This document shows positions 1 to 10,006 of a DNA stretch of 64,000 nucleotides, piece by piece. A program made the translations under genes and the position numbers. Source of the stretch: Pseudomonas sp. 21 (lineage in GTDB: Bacteria > Pseudomonadota > Gammaproteobacteria > Pseudomonadales > Pseudomonadaceae). Under the pieces are notes generated by a model. The model saw nothing but the letters and a program-made list of their open reading frames with translations. It was not told where the DNA came from and made no database searches. Within the stretch, counting starts at the first letter, position 1. Every line of letters begins with the position of its first letter. The DNA lies in NCBI RefSeq assembly GCF_000955805.1, contig NZ_JYOA01000010.1, positions 709,914 through 773,913 on the forward strand, read 5' to 3'.

Positions 1-1608
1 CATCAGGCTGTGCTTGAGGGTGAAGCGGAACAGGTCGGATTCCTTGCCGACCATGCCGGTCGCGGCGCAGGCCACGGCGATGGACTGCGGCGAGATCATC
101 TTGCCGGTCACGCCGCCGCTGGTATTGGCGGCCACCAGCAGGGTGTCGTTGACCCCGATCTGGTGCGCGGTGGTGGACTGCAGCGAGCTGAACAGGGCGT
201 TGGAGGAGGTGTCCGAGCCGGTCAGGAACACACCCAGCCAGCCGAGGAACGGCGAGAAGAACGGGAACGCCGCGCCGGTGCCGGCCAGCACCAGCGCCAG
301 GGTGGTGGACATGCCCGAGTAGTTGGTGACGAAGGCGAAGGCCAGCACCATGCCGATGGAGAGGATCGGCCACTTCAGCTCGACCAGGGTCTCCTTGAAG
401 GTGGTCAGACCAGTTTTCGCGCTGATACGCAGGACGAACATCGAGATCACGGCGGAGAGGAAGATCGCGGTGCCGGTGGCCGAGACCGGGTCCAGTTTGA
501 ACACGGCGGCAATCGGCGTCGGGTTGGCGACGATGGGCGCGGTCTTCACCACCAGCTGGTCCAGGTGCGGGATGGCGAAGTTGAACACCAGGTTGTACAG
601 CGCGCCGCCCGGAGCGAAGAGCGCCTTGAAAGGCTTCAGGGTCCAGATGGTGACCAGCACGGTGAGCACCAGGAAGGGCGACCAGGCCTTGAGGATTTCG
701 CCGAAGTTGTAGGGCGTCGGCTCGGCGCTGCGCGGGCCGTTGCCGCCCAGGACAGCGGCGCCGCCGGCGGCGGCGACCACTTCACGCTCGCTGGCGGGTT
801 GCCAGACCTTCAGGAACAGGGTCAGGGAAATCAGGCTGACCAGGGCGGAGGTGATGTCCGGCAGTTCCGGGCCGATGAAGTTGGAGGTGAAGTACTGGGT
901 GATGGCGAAGCTGCCGCCGGCGACCAGGGCGGCCGGCCAGGTTTCCTTCACGCCCTTGAGGCCGTCCATCATGAACACCAGCCAGAACGGCACGAGGATC
1001 GACAGGAAGGGCAGTTGGCGGCCGGTCATGGCGCCGATCTTGAAGGCGTCGATGCCGGTGACCTGGCCCGCGACGATGATCGGGATACCCAGGGCGCCGA
1101 AGGCGACCGGCGCGGTGTTGGCGATCAGGCACAGGCCCGCGGCGTAAAGCGGGTTGAAGCCCAGGCCGACGAGCAGGGCGGCGGTGATCGCCACCGGCGC
1201 GCCGAAGCCGGCCGCACCTTCGAGGAACGCGCCGAAGGAGAAGCCGATCAGCAGCACCTGCAGGCGCTGGTCGCCGGTGATCGACAGCACCGAGCTGCGG
1301 ATCACCTCGAACTGGCCACTCTTGACCGTGAGCTTGTAGAGGAACACCGCCGCGACGATGATCCAGGCGATCGGCCACAGGCCGTAGGCGAAGCCATAGC
1401 CGGCAGCGGCGATGGCCATGTCGGCGGGCATGCCGAACGCGGCGATGGCGATGATGATCGAGAGGGCGAGGGTGATGCTGCCGGCGACGTGGCCCTTGAG
1501 GCGGAACACGGCGAGGGCGAGGAAGAAGAACACGATCGGGATGACGGCGACCAGCGCGGACAGGCCGAGGCTGCCGAGCGGGGTATAGATCTGCTGCCAG
1601 GTTTGCAT
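1..1608 (-). CDS. lldP: L-lactate permease LldP (3' end cut by window edge)
   Basis: Inner-membrane L-lactate/proton symporter of the LctP family, which supplies lactate to the lactate dehydrogenases usually encoded downstream. The frame is open for 536 codons from ATG at 1608 to the window edge, so roughly 20-25 C-terminal residues are missing against the usual length of about 560. Many hydrophobic segments alternate with short loops. The family stretch [19 protein letters not shown] lies around residues 120-140, and glycine-rich [15 protein letters not shown] lies near the visible end. An AGGGAG ribosome site precedes the start. It diverges from lldR across a 355-bp gap that holds the operator. 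In Pseudomonas lldP is followed by lldD and lldE, which would lie outside the window. Confidence 0.95.
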   Translation of the reverse strand, partial: MQTWQQIYTPLGSLGLSALVAVIPIVFFFLALAVFRLKGHVAGSITLALSIIIAIAAFGMPADMAIAAAGYGFAYGLWPIAWIIVAAVFLYKLTVKSGQFEVIRSSVLSITGDQRLQVLLIGFSFGAFLEGAAGFGAPVAITAALLVGLGFNPLYAAGLCLIANTAPVAFGALGIPIIVAGQVTGIDAFKIGAMTGRQLPFLSILVPFWLVFMMDGLKGVKETWPAALVAGGSFAITQYFTSNFIGPELPDITSALVSLISLTLFLKVWQPASEREVVAAAGGAAVLGGNGPRSAEPTPYNFGEILKAWSPFLVLTVLVTIWTLKPFKALFAPGGALYNLVFNFAIPHLDQLVVKTAPIVANPTPIAAVFKLDPVSATGTAIFLSAVISMFVLRISAKTGLTTFKETLVELKWPILSIGMVLAFAFVTNYSGMSTTLALVLAGTGAAFPFFSPFLGWLGVFLTGSDTSSNALFSSLQSTTAHQIGVNDTLLVAANTSGGVTGKMISPQSIAVACAATGMVGKESDLFRFTLKHSLM

Positions 1609-1752
1609 CTGTGTTGGCTCCCTAATTGTTTTTGGGTGGAGGGCCTGGTTGCCGGTCGGGCGATTCCGGTGCGCTTGTGGCGCATGGGCAGACGGTCGAC
1701 TGATCGCGGCTTAAGTTTTTGTGAACCTGTTGTCGTGCAATCCGACTTCCGG

Positions 1753-1773
1753 TAAATTGGTAAGACCAATTTA
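1753..1773. promoter_or_regulatory. LldR/FadR-type operator palindrome
   Basis: A perfect inverted repeat with arms TAAATTGGT and ACCAATTTA and the 3-bp spacer AAG. Its core TGGT-N3-ACCA fits the FadR-subfamily GntR consensus, and the flanks match the AATTGGT/ACCAATT style of known LldR sites. It lies 145 bp upstream of lldP and 190 bp upstream of lldR, so one site could serve both divergent promoters. The rest of the 1609-1963 gap shows no second convincing dyad and no gene. Confidence 0.85.
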
Positions 1774-1963
1774 CAAAGCCGAGCGCTCAGGGTAAAAGCC
1801 CTGCTGGCGGCGTGTCAATTTGCTGCTCTGCGACTTTTGTCGAGGGCGCTCGGGAGCGTGCGTTGGTCTTGTTGCCGGCGGCGCCACTGGGTAGGCTGCC
1901 GCGCGCTGTGCTGGGCGCGCCTGGAGCGCGGCTCAGGGTGAGAGGGCGAGGGAGTTCACGAAG

Positions 1964-2740
1964 ATGAGTTTTGGTCAGGTCAAGCAGCGCCGTTTGTCGG
2001 ACGACATCGTCGAGCGGCTGGAGGCGATGATCCTCGAGGGCACTCTCAAGGCCGGCGAGCGGCTGCCAGCCGAGCGCGTGCTGGCCGAGCAGTTCGGCGT
2101 ATCGCGGCCCTCACTGCGCGAGGCGATCCAGAAGCTCGGCGCCAAAGGGTTGCTGGTCAGTCGCCAGGGTGGTGGCAACTATGTCAGCGAGGGGTTGGGC
2201 TCGATGTTCAGCGATCCATTGCTGCACCTGCTGGAAAGCAACCCGGAGGCGCAGCGCGATCTGCTGGAATTTCGCCACACCCTGGAAGGCTCCTGTGCCT
2301 ACTACGCGGCGCAGCGCGCGACCGAGGTGGATCATCAGCGCCTGAAGCAGGCCTTCGATGCGCTGCAGGATTGCTACCAGCGTGTTGGAAAGGTGAGCCG
2401 TGCGGAAGAGGGCGCGGCAGACGCAGCCTTCCACCTGGCCATCGCCGAGGCCAGCCACAACGCTGTGCTGCTGCACACCATCCGCGGGCTGTTCGACCTG
2501 CTCAAGCGCAACGTGGTGACCAATATCGGCGGGATGTACGCGCAGCGCGACGAAACCCGCGAGCAGCTGATGCGCCAGCACCGAGAGTTGTACGAAGCGA
2601 TTATCGGCGGGCACGCGGAAGCGGCGCGGGAGATTTCCCAGCGACACATCGACTACGTGCAGGAAGTGCTGGCCGAGGTGCAGGCGAAGGAACTGCGCCT
2701 GCAACGGGCACAGCGGCGCCAGGGCGCGGTGGACGCTTGA
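1964..2740 (+). CDS. lldR: L-lactate responsive regulator LldR (GntR/FadR family)
   Basis: Transcriptional regulator of lactate uptake and oxidation. Residues about 8-75 form the GntR winged helix, with the signature LPAERVLAEQFGVSRPSLREA, and residues about 95-230 form an all-helical FCD ligand domain. Length 258 is normal for the subfamily. ATG at 1964 is preceded by GAGGGAG. The gene is divergent from lldP, and the FadR-type palindrome between them points to direct control of the permease operon. By analogy with characterised LldR proteins, lactate should release it from the operator. That is inference here. Confidence 0.93.
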   Translation: MSFGQVKQRRLSDDIVERLEAMILEGTLKAGERLPAERVLAEQFGVSRPSLREAIQKLGAKGLLVSRQGGGNYVSEGLGSMFSDPLLHLLESNPEAQRDLLEFRHTLEGSCAYYAAQRATEVDHQRLKQAFDALQDCYQRVGKVSRAEEGAADAAFHLAIAEASHNAVLLHTIRGLFDLLKRNVVTNIGGMYAQRDETREQLMRQHRELYEAIIGGHAEAAREISQRHIDYVQEVLAEVQAKELRLQRAQRRQGAVDA

Positions 2741-2746
2741 CCGGCA

Positions 2747-2770
2747 ACGCGCCCTCGCAGGAGGGCGCGT
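2747..2770. terminator. Hairpin between convergent lldR and smpB
   Basis: A 10-bp perfect stem (ACGCGCCCTC with GAGGGCGCGT) around the loop GCAG lies between the two converging stop codons. Neither side has a good T tract, so it may be an inefficient or Rho-assisted terminator. Confidence 0.5.
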
Positions 2771-2776
2771 AGGGGC

Positions 2777-3256
2777 TCAGTCGTCCTTGCCGTGACGGAT
2801 GGCGCGCTGGATTTCCCGGTCGGAGTCACGCTCCTTCTCGGTGCCGCGCTTGTCGTACTCTTTCTTGCCCTTGGCCAGTGCGATCTCGCACTTGATCAGG
2901 TGCTTCTTCCAGTACATCGACAGCGCGACGCAGGCGTAGCCTTTTTGCTGCACGGCACCGAACAGCTTGCCCAGCTCGCGCTTGTGCAGCAGCAGTTTGC
3001 GCGTGCGCACCGGGTCGGCGATGACGTGGGTGCTGGCAGTGGTCAGCGGCGTGATGTGGCTGCCCAGCAGCCAGGCTTCGCCATCCTTGAGCAGCACGTA
3101 GCTGTCCACCAGCTGCGCCTTGCCGGCGCGCAGGCTTTTCACTTCCCAGCCGGCCAGGGCGACGCCCGCCTCGAAGCGCTGCTCGATGAAGTAGTCGTGC
3201 AGAGCCTTCTTGTTCTGCGCGATGGTCCCCGAAGGGTGTTTCTTCTGTTTAGCCAT
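2777..3256 (-). CDS. smpB: SsrA-binding protein SmpB
   Basis: Binds tmRNA and brings it to stalled ribosomes for trans-translation. The start is ATG at 3256, giving 159 residues beginning [18 protein letters not shown]. The longer upstream extension does not resemble the family. It shows the SmpB core ([22 protein letters not shown]) and the lysine/arginine-rich C-terminal tail that folds on the ribosome ([20 protein letters not shown]). It is divergent from ratA and convergent with lldR. No tmRNA gene is seen in the window. Confidence 0.95.
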   Translation of the reverse strand: MAKQKKHPSGTIAQNKKALHDYFIEQRFEAGVALAGWEVKSLRAGKAQLVDSYVLLKDGEAWLLGSHITPLTTASTHVIADPVRTRKLLLHKRELGKLFGAVQQKGYACVALSMYWKKHLIKCEIALAKGKKEYDKRGTEKERDSDREIQRAIRHGKDD

Positions 3257-3410
3257 AGGCCGCGCATTATAGGGAGTCGCTCGCCGCGCCGCTATCGGGA
3301 CAGCATGCGACGGCATGCAAGCTTGAGGGTGTGTGGCTAATCTCGGACAATGCGCGCTGTTTTTTTGAGCAGCGGGCGTATGAAACGCCCTACAACCAAG
3401 CGAGACGTCT

Positions 3411-3845
3411 ATGAGCACGCATATCCAGCGTTCGGCGCTGCTGCCCTATCCGGCGAAGGCGCTGTACGACCTGGTCAACGATGTGGCGCGCTACCCGGAG
3501 TTCCTGCCCTGGTGTTCCGCCTCCACCGTGCTGGAGGAAAGCGATACCGCCATGCGCGCCGAGCTGACCGTGGCCAAGGGCAGCATCACCCAGCGCTTCA
3601 CCACCCGTAACGTGCTGGTGCCGGGGCAGAGTATCGAGATGAACCTTGAGGAAGGCCCGTTCACCCAGCTGCATGGCGTGTGGACTTTCAAGGCGCTGGG
3701 CGACAAGGCCTGCAAGATTTCCCTCGACCTGACCTTCGACTATGCCGGCGCCCTGGTGAAAGCCACCCTCGGCCCGCTGTTCACCCAGGCGGCGAACACC
3801 ATGGTCGATGCCTTCTGCCAACGCGCCAAGCAGTTGCATGGCTGA
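3411..3845 (+). CDS. ratA: RatA-type SRPBCC/START-fold protein
   Basis: A 144-residue single-domain protein of the polyketide cyclase/COQ10 (SRPBCC) family. It carries the family start ([27 protein letters not shown] cut to its key features: a [10 protein letters not shown] helix, then YPEFLPWC). The E. coli homologue is described as a toxin that binds 50S subunits. Its relation to COQ10 also suggests a ubiquinone-binding role, and the sequence does not decide between them. It overlaps the start of rnfH by 8 bp, the usual ratA-rnfH pairing. A short GGGCGT/ACGCCC hairpin lies at 3374-3390 in its leader. Confidence 0.88.
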   Translation: MSTHIQRSALLPYPAKALYDLVNDVARYPEFLPWCSASTVLEESDTAMRAELTVAKGSITQRFTTRNVLVPGQSIEMNLEEGPFTQLHGVWTFKALGDKACKISLDLTFDYAGALVKATLGPLFTQAANTMVDAFCQRAKQLHG

Positions 3846-4146
3846 ATCCGCGAGCATCGCCATCGAGGTCGTCTACGCGTTGCCGGAGAAGCAGGTGCTG
3901 CTGCGCCTGAGTGTTCCGCGCGGCACGCGGATGCGCGAGGCGGTGTTGCTGTCGGGCATCGTCGCGCAATTTCCCGGCCTGGATGTGCAGGGCTGCCCGC
4001 TGGGTATCTTCGGCAAGGCGGTGGCCACGCCCGAGGAGCGTGTGCTGGAGGAGGGCGAGCGGGTGGAAATCTACCGTCCGCTGATCGTCGATCCCAAGGA
4101 AGTGCGCAAGCAGCGGGCCGCACGGGCCAAGGCGGCGCGCGGCTGA
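3838..4146 (+). CDS. rnfH: RnfH family protein (UPF0125, ubiquitin-like fold)
   Basis: A small 102-residue beta-grasp protein of unknown biochemical role, historically paired with RatA as a putative antitoxin. The start chosen is ATG at 3838, inside the end of ratA, giving [19 protein letters not shown]. It has the family motifs PRGTRMREAVLLSGI and GIFGKAV, then EGERVEIYRPL and a lysine/arginine-rich tail. Translational coupling with ratA is likely because of the 8-bp overlap. Confidence 0.88.
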   Translation: MAESASIAIEVVYALPEKQVLLRLSVPRGTRMREAVLLSGIVAQFPGLDVQGCPLGIFGKAVATPEERVLEEGERVEIYRPLIVDPKEVRKQRAARAKAARG

Positions 4147-4190
4147 CCCCTGTGCGATGCTGATTGCCGTGCGATGAAATCGCAGGCAAC

Positions 4191-4218
4191 AAAAAGCCCG
4201 GCACTGGCCGGGCTTTTT
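4191..4218. terminator. Bidirectional intrinsic terminator between rnfH and bamE
   Basis: A 12-bp stem AAAAAGCCCGGC/GCCGGGCTTTTT with a 4-nt loop. The A tract on one side and T tract on the other make it work for both converging genes. Confidence 0.9.
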
Positions 4219-4234
4219 CGTTGGAGCGAATCCC

Positions 4235-4771
4235 TTACTGCGGATTCTTGTCCAGCGGTTCCGGAGTCGGGATCGGCACGGTTTCCACCTGGTCGACTTC
4301 CTTCTGGATCTGCTCTTCCACGGAGCCGGGCTTGGCCGGTTCTTCCTTGGGCTGTTCGGGCTGCTGCTGGGTCGGCTGCGACGGCGTGGTAGCCGGGGTG
4401 CCTTCCTTGCCGAGGATCGACTCGTCGCGGCTGACGCCGGGCATGAAGTCGCCATTCAGGCCGACCAACTGGTCGTTTTCGCCGAAGTACAGGCTCATGC
4501 GCTCCTGCTGGCGCTGACCGCCGCCGGGTTGGATGCTGTAGAGGTAGTCCCAGCGATTGGGGTGGAAGGTGTCCACGATCAGGGGGTTGCCCATGATAAA
4601 CCGCACTTGGCGCCGGGTCATTCCGGGCTTCAACTGGTCTATCATATCCTGCGTTACAACGTTGCCCTGCTGGATGTCGATCTTGTAGACCCCCGGGAAC
4701 GAGCAACCGGCGAGTGCGGCGAGTCCCAGCCCGAAAGCGAGACTGGTCAGCATGAGCTTGGCGTTTTGCAT
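4235..4771 (-). CDS. bamE: Outer membrane assembly lipoprotein BamE (OmlA)
   Basis: Lipoprotein of the BAM complex, which inserts beta-barrel proteins into the outer membrane. The start is ATG at 4771 (178 residues). The signal peptide ends in the lipobox LAGC with Cys23. The SmpA/OmlA domain follows, with the conserved segment [19 protein letters not shown] and an FHPNRWDY patch. From about residue 125 the protein ends in a long Pro/Gln/Glu-rich tail that the 113-residue E. coli protein lacks. It is divergent from fur with a 96-bp gap, as in P. aeruginosa, where omlA and fur promoters overlap. Confidence 0.95.
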   Translation of the reverse strand: MQNAKLMLTSLAFGLGLAALAGCSFPGVYKIDIQQGNVVTQDMIDQLKPGMTRRQVRFIMGNPLIVDTFHPNRWDYLYSIQPGGGQRQQERMSLYFGENDQLVGLNGDFMPGVSRDESILGKEGTPATTPSQPTQQQPEQPKEEPAKPGSVEEQIQKEVDQVETVPIPTPEPLDKNPQ

Positions 4772-4867
4772 CAAGGGGTGACTTCCACTATCTTGGCTGA
4801 GCGACGAAATCCCGATCATACCTGTATTGAGAGATGCTGCGAAGCATTCCGCGCCGAGAAAGCACAC

Positions 4868-5272
4868 ATGGTTGAAAATAGCGAACTGCGCAAAGCCGGA
4901 CTTAAGGTCACACTGCCGCGCGTCAAGATCCTCCAGATGCTCGATTCCGCCGAGCAGCGCCACATGAGCGCAGAGGATGTTTACAAAGCGCTGATGGAGG
5001 CGGGTGAAGACGTCGGTCTGGCCACCGTCTACCGCGTCCTGACCCAGTTCGAAGCCGCCGGCCTGGTGGTGCGCCACAACTTCGATGGCGGTCATGCCGT
5101 CTTCGAACTGGCCGACAGCGGTCACCATGACCACATGGTCTGCGTCGATACCGGCGAAGTCATCGAGTTCATGGACTCGGAAATCGAGAAACGCCAGAAG
5201 GAGATCGTCAAGGAGCGCGGCTTCGAGCTCGTCGATCACAACCTGGTGCTCTACGTGCGCAAGAAGAAATAA
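4868..5272 (+). CDS. fur: Ferric uptake regulator Fur
   Basis: Fe(II)-dependent repressor of siderophore and iron uptake genes. The start is ATG at 4868 (134 residues, [18 protein letters not shown]). It has an N-terminal winged helix with [17 protein letters not shown] as recognition region, and a C-terminal dimer domain with the metal ligands of the HHDHMVC segment. It has a single cysteine. The CxxC zinc pair of E. coli Fur is missing because the second position reads threonine in CVDTG. This one-cysteine form is typical of Pseudomonas Fur. It is divergent from bamE and followed by a strong terminator. Confidence 0.97.
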   Translation: MVENSELRKAGLKVTLPRVKILQMLDSAEQRHMSAEDVYKALMEAGEDVGLATVYRVLTQFEAAGLVVRHNFDGGHAVFELADSGHHDHMVCVDTGEVIEFMDSEIEKRQKEIVKERGFELVDHNLVLYVRKKK

Positions 5273-5288
5273 GCGCACGCGGATGCAG

Positions 5289-5315
5289 AAACGGCGACCT
5301 TCGGGTCGCCGTTTT
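5289..5315 (+). terminator. fur terminator
   Basis: An 11-bp perfect stem AAACGGCGACC/GGTCGCCGTTT closed by a TTCG tetraloop and followed by TTTTCGTTT. Confidence 0.92.
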
Positions 5316-5333
5316 CGTTTGTGCGGTTCTTTT

Positions 5334-5410
5334 GTAGGAGCGAGCTTGCTCGCGAACAAGTTGCCCGGTTGCCTCAGTGCCAAGCGGTTCGCGAGCAAGC
5401 TCGCTCCTAC
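5334..5410. repeat. REPIN: two inverted REP units
   Basis: Two 23-bp REP units in opposite orientation (GTAGGAGCGAGCTTGCTCGC plus GAA, and its exact reverse complement) are separated by 31 bp, between the 3' ends of fur and recN. The same unit pair occurs at 60249-60317. Such doublets are non-autonomous elements mobilised by RAYT transposases in Pseudomonas. No RAYT gene is in the window. Confidence 0.88.
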
Positions 5411-5437
5411 AAGAGGGCCAAGGTGCTTGGGGGGGGA

Positions 5438-7114
5438 TCAGCCTTGTACGGCCGAATCCACCATCTTGCGGGCGTGGGCCAGGGATTCCTTGGTCAGGTC
5501 CACACCGCCAAGCATGCGGGCGATTTCCTCGATGCGCTCGGCCTTCTTCAGGTTGGCCACGGCGGTGCGGGTTTCGCTGGTGTCGCGGTCCTTGTGCACG
5601 AACAGGTGCTGGTGGCCCTGGGCTGCAACCTGCGGCAGGTGGGTGACGGTGAGCACCTGGCCGCGATCACCGAGGCGGCGCAGCAACTGGCCGACCACTT
5701 CGGCGGTGGGTCCGCCGATGCCGACGTCCACTTCGTCGAAGACCAGCGTGGGGATGCGCGAGGTCTGGGCGGTGATCACCTGGATCGCCAGGCTGATGCG
5801 TGACAATTCGCCGCCCGAAGCGACCTTGGCCAGGCCTTTCATCGGCTGGCCGGGGTTGGCGCTGACCAGGAACTCCAGCTGCTCCAGCCCATTCATCTGC
5901 GGCTCGTCGGAGGCGGCGTCGCGCAACTCGATGGCGAAACGACCGCCGGGCATGCCCAGGCGCTGTATTTCAACTTCCACGGCCTTGGCCAGTTTCGGGG
6001 CTGCGTCGCGGCGAATCTGGCGGAGTTCGTCGGCCTTCTCCTGATAGTGGCGGGCGAAGGCGGCCAGTTCGTCGCCCAGGCGCTCCACGGCTTCGTCGTC
6101 GGCGTTCAGCGCCTCCAGTTCGTCCAGCAGGCGTTGCTGCAGATCCTGCAGCTCGTGGGGCTGCACGCGGTGCTTGCGCGCGAGGCTATAGATGGCGTCC
6201 ATGCGCTCTTCCAGCTGCTGCAGGCGCAGAGGGTCGGCGTCGAAGTGGTCGACGAAGCGGTTCAGCTCGCCGATGGCTTCCTCCACCTGGATCTGCGCGC
6301 TGGACAGCAGGTTCACCGCTTCGCCCAATGCAGCCGGCTGGCTCGGGAAGGCGGTGAGGCGGTTGAGGCTGGAGGTCAGCGCGGACAGCACGTTGCCGGC
6401 ATCGCTTTCACTGCACAATTCGACGACCTGGCGGCAGGCGGCAATCAGGCTGCCGGCGTTGCTCTGGGTCTTGTGTTCGGCCTCCAGCGACTCCAGTTCG
6501 TTATCACCCAGGCCGAGGTTTTCCAGTTCCTCCAGCTGGTAGCTGAGCAACTGGTGGCGGGCGCGTTGTTCGTCGCCGTTGCGCGACAGGCGGTCCAGCT
6601 CCTGGCGGGTCTGCTTCCAGCGTTGCGCGGCGAGGTGCACCTGGCGCGCCAGGTCCTGGCTGCCGGCGAATTCGTCGAGCAGGCGGCGATGGGTGTCGGC
6701 CTTGAGCAGCGACTGGTGTTCGTGCTGGCTGTGGATGTCGATCAGCAGTTCGCCCAGGTGCTTGAGGTCGCCCAGCGGGCAGGGCGTGCCGTTGATATAG
6801 GCGCGGGAGCGGCCTTCGGCGGTGATCACCCGGCGCAGGATGCACGGGCCGTCCTGCTCCAGGTCGCGCTCGGCGAGCCAGTCGCGGGCCTCGGCAATCG
6901 CGCTGACATCGAAGCTGGCGAGAATGTCTGCCTTGTCGGAGCCGGGGCGTACCACGCCGCTGTCGGCGCGGTCACCCAGGGCGAGGCCGAGGGCGTCGAG
7001 CATGATCGACTTGCCGGCGCCGGTTTCGCCGGTGATCACGGTCATGCCGGCGGCGAGCTCGAGATCGAGGTGCTCGACGATGGCGTAGTTGTGCACGGAC
7101 AGATGAACCAGCAT
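5438..7114 (-). CDS. recN: DNA repair protein RecN
   Basis: SMC-like ATPase that acts in double-strand break repair. It has 558 residues, the usual length. The Walker A motif GETGAGKS is at residues 29-36. A long coiled-coil central part follows, and the ABC signature SGGELSRISLAIQV and Walker B LVFDEVDVGIGG are near the C-terminus. The order of these halves fits the family. A LexA box 24 bp ahead of the start shows SOS control. It is divergent from grpE. Confidence 0.96.
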   Translation of the reverse strand: MLVHLSVHNYAIVEHLDLELAAGMTVITGETGAGKSIMLDALGLALGDRADSGVVRPGSDKADILASFDVSAIAEARDWLAERDLEQDGPCILRRVITAEGRSRAYINGTPCPLGDLKHLGELLIDIHSQHEHQSLLKADTHRRLLDEFAGSQDLARQVHLAAQRWKQTRQELDRLSRNGDEQRARHQLLSYQLEELENLGLGDNELESLEAEHKTQSNAGSLIAACRQVVELCSESDAGNVLSALTSSLNRLTAFPSQPAALGEAVNLLSSAQIQVEEAIGELNRFVDHFDADPLRLQQLEERMDAIYSLARKHRVQPHELQDLQQRLLDELEALNADDEAVERLGDELAAFARHYQEKADELRQIRRDAAPKLAKAVEVEIQRLGMPGGRFAIELRDAASDEPQMNGLEQLEFLVSANPGQPMKGLAKVASGGELSRISLAIQVITAQTSRIPTLVFDEVDVGIGGPTAEVVGQLLRRLGDRGQVLTVTHLPQVAAQGHQHLFVHKDRDTSETRTAVANLKKAERIEEIARMLGGVDLTKESLAHARKMVDSAVQG

Positions 7115-7137
7115 GGGCGGCGGCTCCGCAGAAAGGT

Positions 7138-7153
7138 CTGTTTATTTATACAG
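7138..7153 (-). promoter_or_regulatory. LexA (SOS) box for recN
   Basis: CTGTTTATTTATACAG has the CTG-N10-CAG form with an AT-rich centre, the SOS box of gamma-proteobacteria. It lies 24-39 bp upstream of the recN ATG, where LexA would block the promoter. recN is a classic SOS gene. Confidence 0.88.
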
Positions 7154-7214
7154 TATTTTTTGCGGCTGGCAATTCTCCCTTGTCGCCTGCTGGTTGGTCC
7201 TTGGGGTCAAGGCC

Positions 7215-7242
7215 CTTGAAGTAAAAAAAACGCACCCCATAT
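7215..7242 (+). promoter_or_regulatory. Sigma-32 (RpoH) promoter of grpE-dnaK-dnaJ
   Basis: A -35 CTTGAA at 7215-7220 and a -10 CCCCATAT at 7235-7242, spaced 14 bp, match the heat-shock consensus CTTGAAA-N11-16-CCCCATnT. The -10 is about 70 bp upstream of the grpE start, and the operon content (grpE, dnaK, dnaJ) fits. Confidence 0.87.
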
Positions 7243-7313
7243 ACACGGCAGAGCCGCGGACCATAGGGTTCGCTTTGTTTTCAAAGGCTTATTTTCTTTT
7301 TTAGGAGAGTGGC

Positions 7314-7877
7314 ATGTCTGACGAACAACAGACTCAGGATTCCCAGTTCAACGAGCAGCCGGACATCGGCGCTACCGGGGACCTGAACGCCCGCGTGCTG
7401 GAACTGGAAGAACAGGTTGCCGCGGCGAAGGACCAGAGCCTGCGCGCCGTCGCCGAATTGCAGAACGTCCGCCGCCGTGCCGAGCAGGACGTGGAGAAGG
7501 CGCACAAGTTCGCCCTGGAGAAATTCGCCGGCGACCTGCTGCCGATCGTCGATACCCTCGAGCGCGCGCTGGAGATGTCGAACCCGGAAGACGAAGTGAT
7601 CAAGCCGATGCGCGAAGGCATCGAACTGACGCTGAAGATGTTCCACGACACCCTCAAGCGCTACAACCTCGAGCCGGTCGACCCGCACGGCGAGCCGTTC
7701 AACCCCGAACACCACCAGGCCATGGCCATGGAAGAGAGCATCCGCCTCGAGCCGGGCAGCGTGGTCAAGGTGTTCCAGAAGGGTTACCTGCTCAATGGTC
7801 GCCTGCTGCGTCCGGCCATGGTCGTGGTCAGCAAGGCACCGGAACAAACTCCGCCTTCGATCGACGAGAAGGCTTGA
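7314..7877 (+). CDS. grpE: Nucleotide exchange factor GrpE
   Basis: Releases ADP from DnaK to reset the chaperone cycle. It has 187 residues: an acidic, polar N-terminal tail, a long dimerising helix (about 30-85, with [25 protein letters not shown] heptads), and the C-terminal beta domain with the family signature in [21 protein letters not shown]. It is the first gene of the heat-shock operon, with AGGAGAG before the ATG and dnaK 90 bp downstream. Confidence 0.97.
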   Translation: MSDEQQTQDSQFNEQPDIGATGDLNARVLELEEQVAAAKDQSLRAVAELQNVRRRAEQDVEKAHKFALEKFAGDLLPIVDTLERALEMSNPEDEVIKPMREGIELTLKMFHDTLKRYNLEPVDPHGEPFNPEHHQAMAMEESIRLEPGSVVKVFQKGYLLNGRLLRPAMVVVSKAPEQTPPSIDEKA

Positions 7878-7967
7878 AATCCACCACCCGGTCCCCATCT
7901 GGGTAATCAACCGAGCCAAAGACCCGCAACAGGGTCAGCGCGGAATCTAATTTCTGGAGAGTGAACT

Positions 7968-9884
<1,917 letters not shown>

Positions 9885-9907
9885 GCCGCGTGCTTGCTTC
9901 CGCTCCG

Positions 9908-9965
9908 GCGCACCGACCAGCGTGTCGGTGCGCATGAAACGTCACGCGGGGGCTTGCTCCCGCGT
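9908..9965 (+). other. Two hairpins in the dnaK-dnaJ gap
   Basis: The first is a perfect 10-bp stem GCGCACCGAC/GTCGGTGCGC at 9908-9933. The second is ACGCGGG/CCCGCGT at 9944-9965 with an 8-nt loop. Neither has a T tract. They could act as mRNA 3'-protective or processing structures that set more DnaK than DnaJ. The second resembles a degenerate REP unit. Confidence 0.6.
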
Positions 9966-10006
9966 TGGCGTGTCTGGGGGAACGGTTTTCAGAGTGCAGG
10001 AAAGTT

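Noticed and set aside
10..1755. 581-codon plus-strand frame over lldP
   Set aside because: Shadow of the permease, whose own frame is open to the window edge and has the LctP motifs.
3374..3390. GGGCGT/ACGCCC hairpin before ratA as a terminator
   Set aside because: No gene ends on the plus strand just upstream and no T tract follows. It is probably part of the leader or a worn repeat.
2777..3418. tmRNA gene near smpB
   Set aside because: No tRNA-Ala-like ends or tag reading frame are seen around smpB. In Pseudomonas ssrA is elsewhere.
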